Of a DNA stretch of 64,000 nt, positions 25,001-35,640 are shown one piece after another (the stretch's first letter is position 1; every line of letters begins with the position of its first letter). Origin of the DNA: Xestospongia muta (lineage: Eukaryota; Porifera; Demospongiae; Haplosclerida; Petrosiidae); the NCBI GenBank assembly GCA_963693285.1, contig OY848917.1, forward strand, positions 31,569,245 to 31,633,244, written 5' to 3'. A model generated the notes under the pieces. That model was given only the letters and a program-made list of their open reading frames with translations. It ran no database searches and was not told the DNA's origin. Both the position numbers and the translations under genes were made by a program.

Positions 25001-26003
25001 GATTAGGCCTTTCAAATGATTAATTACAAGGCTAATGATGATATTAGAACCTTTATTTGGAAAACAGCAGCGTTGTCATTTGTAGCGATAGCCTTTGTTA
25101 GAATTGCATGGAATGCTATTAAACAAGTATGCCTCAAGGTGCACAAGTACAAGAATATTATGATTACTTGCAACATATTTGGATCAATCAATGGTAACTT
25201 TAGACTACAGACGTGGAACTATTTTTCATATACTGGTACATGCATTAACAATCATTTGGAAGGTTGGCACAACAGAATCAAGAAAATTGCAAGAAAATCA
25301 CAACCAAATATTTACGAATTGATAGAGATTCTTCAAAAAGAACAAACTGCAGCAAAGGTCACAACTGTCAGGCAATTAGAAGAAGGTAGTATTATCAGAT
25401 GTAAGGTGATATGCTAATATATACTGCCACTGTATTGTATTATTACTATGAACAGTTTCCTTCTTAACACGTTAACACTCTAGCTAGTGTGCACATTAAA
25501 CACATCTTAATCTAATAATTATTGAGCTATACACACACAAACTACAATATGTGTTACTTGGATAACAATTGGAAATCATCATTCTCTTTCCTTGTACACC
25601 AATATCTATGGTTTGATCTAATTGTATTGTACAATACCAAATTATATAGATATGATATAATGAAACAAATATTAGCTAAACAAACTGTTAAAAGCAATAC
25701 ATTTTTTAATGTTTAATGTCAAGATACTTGATATTTGTGTTCATTTTTATGCTTAACAATGTCTAGACATACAACAATACAATATAAGTCCTTTATTGCA
25801 CATTATATATTGATATCTTAAACTAAGCATTAGGTAATAATGCAGCTGCTAACCTCATCTCCCCATTTCAAACTACAGCCACTGATATCTTTACATCTGT
25901 GGTAAATATTAATGAATTGTAGGATTCCAATCTTCTTAACAAGCCAAGTACATTTTTTAATCTCTTCCCAGGAAAGAGTTTGCCCATCAGGATTTCTACC
26001 CAT
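19017..26003 (-). CDS. GCLC: Glutamate-cysteine ligase catalytic subunit, copy B
   Basis: Second complete paralogue with the same 17-exon structure: 25854-26003, 22945-23057, 22159-22208, 22047-22119, 21655-21723, 21501-21608, 21397-21455, 20999-21120, 20820-20894, 20664-20774, 20485-20611, 20310-20422, 20152-20244, 19988-20092, 19756-19929, 19549-19666, 19017-19180. It totals 1824 nt (607 aa). The only length change is an in-frame loss of two codons in the exon that begins [10 protein letters not shown]. All catalytic-region motifs listed for copy A are present. Exon 1 has VKK/IKKCTW as in copy A and Q for R in the GRTL motif. The gene shares the intron-1 insertions with copy A, so these two are the closest pair by structure. 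It lies 2.35 kb downstream of copy C on the same strand. Confidence 0.95.
23309..24124. mobile_element. TTAA-flanked TIR element in GCLC-B intron 1
   Basis: Counterpart of 13600-14419 in copy A, with the same CCTCGCTG/CAGCGAGG ends and TTAA flanks (23305-23308, 24125-24128). It was present before copies A and B separated. Confidence 0.72.
24264..25402 (+). pseudogene. Decayed Mutator-like (MULE) transposase in GCLC-B intron 1
   Basis: Counterpart of 14559-15675. The 3' part is better kept: a frame at 25016-25417 reads through '[20 protein letters not shown]', a typical C-terminal block of FLYWCH/MULE transposases, which is broken in copy A. Upstream stops and frameshifts still make it a relic. 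Confidence 0.75.
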
Positions 26004-26522
26004 ACTGAACTAACTTTAAAACGTAGCAATTCGCACTTAGTATTCTTATATATAAAAAAAATTATCTCGCGCAGCAAGCCCCTCCTGTTTCATTTAAGCA
26101 TATATAGATACTATACGACATGGATGTGAAACTAGGCTAAACCTGATGTCCACATGCGTTCTACGCCGGAAATACATAATATAACGTTATTACATGCTAT
26201 CTGACTTCTATTGTTCTAGACTTACTAATGTACATCTCAGTTGATGAGCAAGTTATCATAAATTCGTTAATTTATGATAACTTGCTCATTTTTGAAAAAT
26301 ATATAACACATTGTTCCTAAACATAGAATATGACGTCAGTGATCTCAAAGCATGAAATAACGTGACTAATGTGGAAGAATTACAAATTTCACTGAATTGT
26401 GACTTGATAAGTGTCTATATCTTATCTTAGTTATTTTGTCATTATGCCAAATTGTCTGTTCCTTTGTGTGTGTACAGAACTTTCTCTCTCTCTCTCTCTA
26501 TATATATATATTGATGTTTTGT
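26004..26522. other. Upstream region of GCLC copy B
   Basis: No gene is seen. It includes the empty insertion site of the 353-bp element, a 44-base perfect-arm hairpin (26245-26288) and a microsatellite (26482-26510). Confidence 0.5.
26245..26288. repeat. Short perfect inverted repeat (hairpin)
   Basis: Two 20-base arms (TGAGCAAGTTATCATAAATT and its complement) surround a 4-base centre. The corresponding site upstream of copy A keeps only the right arm, so the palindrome is specific to copy B. Confidence 0.8.
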
Positions 26523-27745
26523 CACAGGGAAAATTTTCACTTTTTAACATTTGGAAATGGATGGTTTACATTAGTTGCAGTATTTTCATTAGTTAAATAT
26601 TATCAATTAATGTAGTATTGTTGTTTCTTTGTTGGTATTTTACCACTCTTAATTAGAATCAATTTAGAAAATAACTTGTTTAACAGACAATAATTATTAT
26701 TTTTGTGTTTTTATGTTGGTTATTAACTTATACTAATCCAATGATTGTAATAATAATGACAATATGATGTACTACAATGTAAATTATATATACATTGTTT
26801 TTTCTACAAGAGCTAGACTATCATTTTTATTGATTTATACAACAGACTTGTGTTTAAAAGGTTCTAGAGTGAAATGGAGGAGTGCTATAGGTATGGAGGA
26901 TGGTGCAGTCTTTCTCTTTTAGAACTTAAAGATATTAACTTGACTTCTATTATTTATTTATTTACTAATTTATTTATTAATTGCTCTAAAAGTAAAATAT
27001 ATATATAATATAATTAGTAGTGTTGTTCTAGTTTGCTCAAATGGGACCAGTTTTATTCTTGGCCCTTAGTATTAGTTACCGATGTCGGTAATTATTTCAT
27101 AATAATCGTTAATGAGATTCATAGTGCTTCACTGCTGCGCCCCACAAGATCCTGAAGGCAACTCGTAAGTAGATATAACATAAAACCAAGACAACCTTTG
27201 ATAGGTTGTGCTGTGGCCCAGTATCTGTGATGCATCTAAATTGACCTCTGAGATGGTTACCAGCATACTCGTAAGAGTATCTAAAAGGCGGACTAGGATA
27301 CGGCTGGTAATCTCCCTTTAAACGTGACGAGATCCGGAGCATTGTGGTCCCGGTTTAGTAATGACGATAATTTCCCCGAAGCTCGAAACCCAGTACGGCT
27401 GGTTTGAAGTTAGGGCGAAGTTCCAGCCAGGATTACCTCGTCTTCGGACGATGGTTACCAAGCTACGGTGGCGGTCCTAGCTAGCAATAGCAGGGAATCC
27501 TGGAGCATAAGTGGAAGCCTCAGTGGATGTGAGTCACGAAAGATTGTTTGGGCAACACAACTTTTTTTTATAAATTTATTCAATAAAAACACATAACATT
27601 ACAATTGTAATGAATCCATCATATATACATTACCTAAAAAATACATTGTACAAAATGAATGGAATATTTATTATTGTATTTATAATATGAACTACTTCAT
27701 TTACATCATGAAAACAATGAATATATATTCAATAGATTTTTGCTG
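26523..27745 (+). mobile_element. 1.2-kb TIR element, copy 4 (between GCLC C and B)
   Basis: Same element and orientation as at 17143-18392. The minus-strand core frame at 27109-27342 starts MLRISSRLKGDYQPYPS and ends early at HYESH. Flanking sequence on both sides equals that of copy 3, so both descend from one insertion that was later duplicated with the GCLC unit. Confidence 0.6.
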
Positions 27746-28328
27746 TTCTATTTACAATTTCTAAAAATGACTGCAAAGTATATGTGTTGGTAGAGTAAAG
27801 GTATAACAGTCATATCATTGAGGATTTTATTTATCTATTGAATCATATTCTGAACAAAACAGCAGGAAACATCATAACACTTAATGAAGTCATAATGCCA
27901 GCACATTTCTATTTGTAATGTGTCTTCTGTCATTGAGTCCATACAATTCAGACTGCTTTAAACAACTTTTGTTAACTGTTTGTGTCTGCAGACACTGTAC
28001 AAATTAAAGAACTTGCTTATTATATATATATGAGCAGCAACCCTATGTTATTAGCATGCTGTCTTTCAGATATTACCCCTGGCAGTAGTTATAGTGCCAA
28101 CATATGATATATGGTATTGGTGTTAAGTTGTTATTAATGCTGTGGTTAGTGCTAGTATCTACAACTTAGTTATATATTAACTATTCTCTGCATAATTGAG
28201 CGGTTCTGTACTAGCTTTTTTGGTATGTCCGTCAACAGAAAAAATTCAGGTAACATGATAGACTCAACCTCTCCTATATATATAACCTATAACGTAATTA
28301 TTTTGAAAATATATGAGCAAACATTGTT
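27746..28328. other. Spacer downstream of GCLC copy C
   Basis: No gene is seen. It is near-identical to 18393-18994. Confidence 0.5.
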
Positions 28329-28334
28329 TTTATT
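28329..28334 (-). promoter_or_regulatory. Poly(A) signal of GCLC copy C
   Basis: AATAAA on the minus strand about 16 bases after the stop codon. Confidence 0.6.
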
Positions 28335-28350
28335 AAAGCTTTTTAAAGAC

Positions 28351-31300
28351 TCATTTTCCTCGAAGATCATCACATGGAGCTTTTCCTTCTGAAATGGCTT
28401 TAATTTTAGTAATTAAATCATAAACTATCTTTTCCCCAACTATAGAGTCTTGTTTGTAATCTGGATGAGTATGCACAAACTGTCTTATCCAGTTAGCTGT
28501 AGTTGGCAATTCACCTGAATAATTAATAGACACATATGATGACTGAAATATAATATATGGAAGAATATGTCATGGATTTATTAGCGTTACTTCTTAATAT
28601 AGTAATATACAGTATATGTCCAAATACAAGGGGTAAAGCATATTATTAATGGTTCCTTATACAAAAATTCTAATTAATGCTAAATACATTTAGTATTGGG
28701 TATTAGTTGGCTAAACTGCTGTTATCGACATGAATCGTTTATTTTAAATATTGGTAAAATTAGACCAATGCATGCTGGTTTTATAAGGACAGATGTAAAT
28801 TGAAATACTCTAAGATGTTGGAGATTTTACATTTATAATTATAATGACATAACAATATTGTCACAAAAACCAATAATTAATGATAATTTATTATGTGCCT
28901 TGTTTACCAGACGCTTTTTTAGACAAGAAGTCCAAATACTGTCCCAGAGTACACATTGTCTTAACATCAACATTCATACAGTTTAAATACATTCTGATAA
29001 GTGGAATAACACCAATGAAATCAGTCTAAAAGAAATGGTAAAATTATATACAACTATAACTATACAAAGTGTAATATTTTGTATAGACTTTGTTATCTGA
29101 AATACATGTACTTACATTCCCATTAAAAATTGTGTCAACACTCATCTTTGTGTACTCATCATCATGTGATGATGAAATTAAACCCTCGAGCTCCTTTTTA
29201 ATGCTGCCATCTCCTGATAGCACATCCTTACGAAAATAAAAGAGTTCGCAACCAATAGCATTTCGCACTATTGATCTCTTCATGTTATCTTCAATCTATG
29301 AATACAAATTTATTTAAAATTTATTTTAGTAGTTAAAATCGTTATGACTATACCTTTGAAAATGGAATAATAAAGTTGAGTTTAAATGAGAGAATAGCTC
29401 GTGTTAACAATACAATAAATGTAGCAAATGCAGCATTTTCAAACTCAGTAATTTGTATCTACTTAGAGGAGAGAGTGGGAGTGACCAGACAAAATTCAGG
29501 ATATTAAATGACCTTACATCCATAACTCTAAATTCAACTCTCCAGCCAATATTTGAATTAGGAGGTGGAATTTTAAATCTCATACTCTGCCAATTTGTGC
29601 TTTGAAGGTTCTTTTCAACAAAACATTATTCATTAGTAATTAAATTAATGGTCTTACCTCAAAATGACCTACATCATTTTCTATATCCTGATCTAGATCT
29701 TCAGCAAATACATAGAGAGGATCTCGAACAAATATGTTTGCAATATGCTTAGCTAATACTTCATCTATGTCTGTTATATATGGACAAATTAGACATTATC
29801 TTTATATATACAAATAAAACAGTATTATTACTAACCATTTTCTAATAAAGTGTAATAAGCAGTTTCATTAATAGGAACATATGTATCATTGTAGTCAGGA
29901 TTGTCTAGATACATTGAAACACACCCATATCTAGAGTTGGGAATGTATCTTTCACTGTGAGGCTAAAGTATATATATAGAGGTTAATAAAGTATCATATC
30001 ATAAGTATATTTACATTCCTTTCTTCTGCATTTCTGTCATCACAAGCATCTGTCATCATACCCCATCTACAGTCCACATCAGACAAATAACCTCGATGTA
30101 TAGGAGAGCCAGCAGTAATAGCTAACTAAAGTTATTAATAATATAATGTATTACTATGTGCTACACTAACCATTATAGGACAAAAAACTGATAGTTGATC
30201 ATATAGGTGACGAGTTTCATTGATGTCATGTCCTTGAATAGTTACCTATAAAAGTAATTATTTCATTTATACTTAGATTACTGCACTAAATTTCAATCAT
30301 GTAAGAGTAGATGTCAATTGGTAATAGAGGAATGTAATAAATACGCAGTTTATACCTGTAAACAAGTAGCTGTACCAAAAGCAGAAGAGTCCAAATAGAT
30401 ATGGTCAGGTTTAGCTGTTTCTTCACTTTGTAGAAAAGGTTCAAGGAAAGGAGTAGGTGTAGCTGTGTCCCTATAGACTAAAATTCATACATACTTTAGC
30501 CTATTTCAATTACCTATAATTATATTTAATGTTGACATAAGAATAACACTTTGTTTGTTATGCATACAATTACCTAAAACACATTTTATGCAATTTTTAA
30601 AACAAATAATTTCAAACAAGATCTGTCATATATAATATTACTATTACTTATTTTTAATGTTATAATAACTATTTTATCTTATATCTTTAAAGCTGTTGTC
30701 ATGTACCATGTCTACACAGTGAGCACATACTGTTATATTAAATACACTTTGTGTTTGCATGTGAACACACTGAACTTGCTTAAATGATCTTATGATGATT
30801 TAGAAAAATCATACATTAAACATCCTCACTTGGTATATTTTGATAAACCTTTTCTCCCCTCCTGTTGAAAATGTTATCCCATATACTCCTATATAGTATA
30901 GTACACATTACAATATTTTGCATCAAATATTTTATTAACTAACACATATCTCGGATGACCTGCCCAAACCTCTGCTTTAGGATAGAAATAAGAACCAGTT
31001 ACAATTGGATCAGGCATATATTGGGGTTCTGTAAATCCTGGACAACCCATTCTATTTACATTGTAAGAATAATGTTATTAGAGAATAATTATTTAACCTT
31101 GGAAACACAGGCAAACATAATGGAAAGATAGATGATCCTTCAAGGACTTCATAAAGAACTTTACGCCTATAGAATGAATATGCTATATATCAATACAAAG
31201 AGATATAGTTATAAAATTATTTCTATTTGAATGATAAAAATGTGATTTAAAGTGTTTTCTATATTAGTTTGTTATTTATGAAGAATGAATCATCTATCAG

Positions 31301-33683
31301 CTACCCTGAAGTAACATTTTGGACAATTATTTTAATTTAATGCCAAAAAATATAAAATATATTTAATCTATAGTTAATATATAAAAAGTCATCAGTCAAA
31401 AGGTAAGAAAAAATCCATCATCCATATATGATGAAATCCATGTCCATGAGAAGTCAATTACAAATTTTGAAGTCTTCACATAAAATAAATAATGACCATT
31501 ACCTGAGTTCCATATTAATTTCAACCAAGTTCATATCACTCAAACAACTTCCATAAGGTTTAGCGCCAGGAGTACCTATAAGAAAATGTATGCCACACAT
31601 TTGTCTCTTTCCTCTAAGGAATATTTCAATGATAACAAACCTTCTATGACATGACTTGCACATTCAAGACTCCAGTGTGTTTCAATATTACTAACAAAGA
31701 GAAAACAATATTTAAAATATATCCTGCAACTCTCATAATTGTAACATTCATTAAAAACTAGGTCACCTATTGAGTCAAGAGCACTGTAGTCATCGTGTAA
31801 GGAAATCAAAAAAAGTGTATTGTTTTCAATATAATTTATATAAAAGATCTATTCTTTAAATTAAGATTAGGTTTTTATATAAACACTATAATATTGATTA
31901 AAATGGCAATCACATTGAGTCAAAGAAGGAGACTTACACTAAACTATTCATGCACAGCCACCACATGCACTTAAATTGGGCATATCTGATCCATGCACAG
32001 AAAGACAATAATTTGTTACAAAAAATATTAATAATTCCATTATATTTTATAAGTGATGTAAAATTAATTAGTGGAATATCTGTTCATATTATATTATACA
32101 TGTGCATGTTGGTAAAGCTATATGAGGTTAGTGACTGTATTGTGGATATGAAAATGATGCCTCCAATACGTGAGAAAGTGTTAACAAAAAATACACAAAG
32201 ATCATAAACTTTCCAGTCAAAACTAAAAATTGCAAAGAAAGGTGTATTTAGTGTGATTGGACACACGGTTGTGATTATTTTAACTATTTATTAGTTGAAT
32301 GCACATACAGTGTATTACAAATAACTAATTCAGAATGCACAATATATGGAATATGATAAATTGTTACTGTATAACAAATTATAATTCCTTTTTGACAATA
32401 GATAAAGTTATAACAATTCTTACTGAGGATCAGCACTTATTCGTTTCTCATTTAATTTCTTGTATAATTGAGGTGTTGTCAAACACAATCGTGCCGTCTC
32501 ATTTTCATGATCTAATGTAAGCAGGTTAAATTCAATCTATATAATGAAATGTAATAATATAAAGTTTACGAGTATATACATTTAATCAAACTATTTAATA
32601 GTGAATTATATTAATGTTAATAGTGCTGTTGATATAAGTACAGCTTAGAATGACAAGGTACAATACTTTTTAACCATTTCTGTAACTTTAATCGTTGAAT
32701 AATAGAATTGCAACTTGTTATGATTTAACTAGTTTACTACTATAATCTTATAAATTATAAATATTATTACTACTTTCTGTTTAAACACTCTTTTACATTT
32801 CAAAGTAAGTAAAGCCTATATCTATATCTAATTATAATAAGTTCAGATAGAAAATAATAATAATCAATACAAACACAATTATAGTGTCATAGTGTCATAG
32901 TGTCATTGCTTAGGTAAACCTATACAGTTCCTTAGAACACTCAATCAAATACTTTCAAATTAAGAAATATACAATTCCATTTAAAATATTCAATCCTAAT
33001 CAGACAAACCAGAGATCATAATTTAAAATAATACTTTATTATATCTATTTATAATATTTGAGCAATAAAAGAACAATAGGTGACGTGCTAATATATATTG
33101 CCACATTATCACATTGTTACTATGAACAGTTTTGTTCTTAACAAGATAACACTCTAACTAGTGTCACATTTAACACATATTGATCTAATAATTATTGAGC
33201 CACACACACAAACTACAATATGTGTTAATTGAATAACAATTGGAAGTCACCATTTTTTTCCTTGTACACAAATATCTATGGTTTGGTCTAATTGTATGAT
33301 ACAATACCAAATTATATAGATATGATACAGTAAAACAAATTTTGGCTAAACAAACAATAAAAAAACAATACATATTTCATTTTAAATGCTTAATGTCAAG
33401 ATACTTGTTATCTGTGTTCATTTTTATGCTTAACAATGTCAGTCTAGACATACAACAATACAATATAAGTCCTTTATTGCATATTATATATTGATATCTT
33501 AAACTAAGCATTAGATATAATACAGCTGCTAACCTCATCTCCCCATTCCAAACTACAGCCACTGATATCTTTACATCTGTGGTAAATATTAATGAATTGT
33601 AGGATTCCAATCTTCTTAACTAGCCAGGTATTTTTTTTAACCTCTTCCCAGGAAAGAGTTCGTCCATCAGGATTTCTACCCAT
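28351..33683 (-). CDS. GCLC: Glutamate-cysteine ligase catalytic subunit, copy C
   Basis: Third complete paralogue. Exons: 33534-33683, 32424-32536, 31641-31690, 31503-31575, 31098-31166, 30944-31051, 30830-30888, 30356-30477, 30171-30245, 30015-30125, 29836-29962, 29658-29770, 29518-29610, 29354-29458, 29116-29295, 28908-29025, 28351-28514. They total 1830 nt (609 aa), all in phase. Intron 1 is only 1.0 kb because it lacks the TTAA element and the MULE relic found in A and B, so this copy probably shows the older intron. Exon 1 starts [10 protein letters not shown] as in copy D. Motifs match copy A (WGDE, MRFK...[13 protein letters not shown]). It is head-to-head with the P2X7-domain gene at 34425, 741 bases away. 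Confidence 0.95.
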
Positions 33684-34424
33684 ACTGAACTTTAAAACGT
33701 AGCAATTATCGACCACAAAGAATATTCGCACTTGGTATCCTTATAACGAAATTGGCAAGGTTGTCTCGAGTAACAAGCCCCTCCCGTTTCATTTAAGGGA
33801 AGAACTGATTACGTGAGACAAGGAAAGGCATGGCGTTTCCAATATGAAAAAAGAAATCACTCATTTTTAACATAAGTCTTTACATGTTTCAAAAAGGTCT
33901 TATCATTTCGAATGAACTTAATATATAATCTAGTAAAAAATTCCACTTTTTGAACCATTGTGCTTGAATGATTTATTATAGACCAGTCTTGTGAACCTTA
34001 TATGCTAGTTGCATACCGCCTCTAGTAGTAACATTACCTGGTACTTTGTGAAAAACGTGTGCACGTCGATAGGAGCTACTACTATGAGGCCATCTTGACA
34101 GAAAACCTGGTATGCAGGAAGTATACAATTCATAAGAATCGTTAATAAATTATAAATGACATAATTCGCCCCACAATTGCCTGACTGAAAAACAGGAAAT
34201 AATACAAAAGGGAGTGAAAACACCTATTATTGGTATAGTTACTTCCAGGTTCCACTATAATAGAGTTGATCCTCTAATATTTTACATTGACCAAGCTACT
34301 GTTTGTCTAATCCATGTTAAAAGCAAGCTTCTTTTCGAAGCTCTTTCAAGGCTTCTTCTGAGATTGCAATTGGAACTCCCTTCTGACGTCATTGGGGGAA
34401 CGAATGCTATATAGGTGCAAAGTA
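33684..34424. promoter_or_regulatory. Divergent intergenic region between GCLC-C and the P2X7-domain gene
   Basis: Start codons of two oppositely directed genes lie 741 bases apart. The part 33705-34320 is conserved in the D upstream region (3760-4225). The most conserved block (about 34005-34170) encodes 'VAPIDVHTFFT' on the minus strand. In copy C the frame changes just after this block and a CAG|GTAATG donor-like site appears, so a 5' UTR exon is more likely than a separate gene. A CRE-like TGACGTCA palindrome half-match (tgacgtcat, 34384-34392) precedes the P2X7-domain start. Confidence 0.45.
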
Positions 34425-35216
34425 ATGGCTGAAGACTTTCAAAGCAATGTATCTAGTCGGTATTCCAGCACATTAAGCCTCTCCTACTCTTCTTCTTCCT
34501 TCGATATGATCGAAAGCAGTGACCCTGCTTCGTGTGTGGAATCTGACCTCGAGGAAGGCTCTGAGAACATAGTTGTTCTATATCAGTATGAACCAGTGGA
34601 AAGTGGCTCTGAATCAAAATCTTCAGATGAGTCTCAGAATGATGGGAGGTTACTAAATACTGAATGGTTAGTCTCTTGTGTCTGTTAGTCAGCTATAATA
34701 ATGAATACTACATGAAGGCTACATGAGCTGTCTGAGCTAACTTCAAAATATTGTGTTATGTTATAGATACTATTATATTTACCTGTGTAACTATGGACAT
34801 TGTATAGTCATGCCTACTGTAGCTGAGTGCATATGTTGTTGTGAGATAGACACTACAATCCAGAAAATGGAGCAGATACAAGCACAGATATCCTGTATCA
34901 CTGAACATGAAGGATTTGAACCTGTTTGCCTAAATTTTTGGGTATTACAAGCAGGATATTTCAGTTATAGGCAACATTATGGTACACATGATATTCAGGA
35001 CCAACCAGGATATGAGTAAGTACAGGGTTTTATTGAACTCACTTACAGTAAGCCATTACATAAAGGCAATACAAATTTATCTCTTATCGACAGTTTACTA
35101 GTTGGTGTTGGGATTGGGTTGGAAGAAAAATACATGTTGTATTACCTAGCTGTGTTGACAACAAAATTTGGACAAAATTTCCATCTGCTCATTATGTTGG
35201 GTTCAAGTATCACTAA
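34425..35216 (+). CDS. P2X7-type intracellular (ballast) domain protein, stand-alone
   Basis: Three exons (34425-34648, 34767-35015, 35066-35216; 624 nt, 207 aa). The N-terminal 75 residues are rich in serine and acidic residues and look disordered. The rest matches the cysteine-rich cytoplasmic domain of the P2X7 receptor: CNYGHC, 'MPTVAECICCCEI', 'CITEHEGFEPVCLNFWVL', 'YRQHYG', 'YRQFTSWCW' and 'VVLPSCVDNKIWTKFP'. In vertebrate P2X7 this domain follows the channel and binds zinc and guanine nucleotide. Here no membrane segment is seen, so it is a soluble domain protein. The first ATG of the conserved stretch was chosen because the inverted copy at 35352-35640 keeps it (ATGTCTGAAGAC) and loses the upstream ATG. 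The exon 1 donor (GGGAG|GTTACT) is required by phase; the later ATG|GTTAGT would give a stop. Confidence 0.85.
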
Positions 35217-35351
35217 CTCAATAAGACTAACATATAGTTAATGAGTATTATAGTCAAAAATAATGATATTAATTATTTCCATATAACAAACAAATAATAA
35301 CATTATTGAACTAATGTCGGAGAAGGCTGAAACGACTTCTGTGGCTCTTGA

Positions 35352-35640
35352 TAGCAGAAGCTGACACAAGAGACTATTCATTCAGTATTTAGTAACCTCC
35401 CATCATTCTGAGACTCATCTGAAGATTCTGACTCAGAGCCACTTTCCTCTGGTTCATACTGGAATACTAACTAGATACATTGCTTTGGAAGTCTTCAGAC
35501 ATTACTTTGCACCTAGCAATCCCTCCCCAGTGACGTCACAAGGGACCCCCACCCTACTAGCAAGAACATTGCAATCTCAGAAGAAGCCTTGAAAGAGCTT
35601 CGAAAGGAGCTTGCTTTTAACAGTGATACAATTTTTAAAA
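35352..35640 (-). pseudogene. Inverted, broken copy of the P2X7-domain gene's promoter and exon 1
   Basis: Reverse complement of about 34313-34690, with about 130 bases missing inside (the part equivalent to 34462-34590). The start context is kept but the reading frame meets a stop after ten codons (SNVSS then TAG). With the parent gene it forms an inverted repeat whose loop holds exons 2 and 3. Confidence 0.75.
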
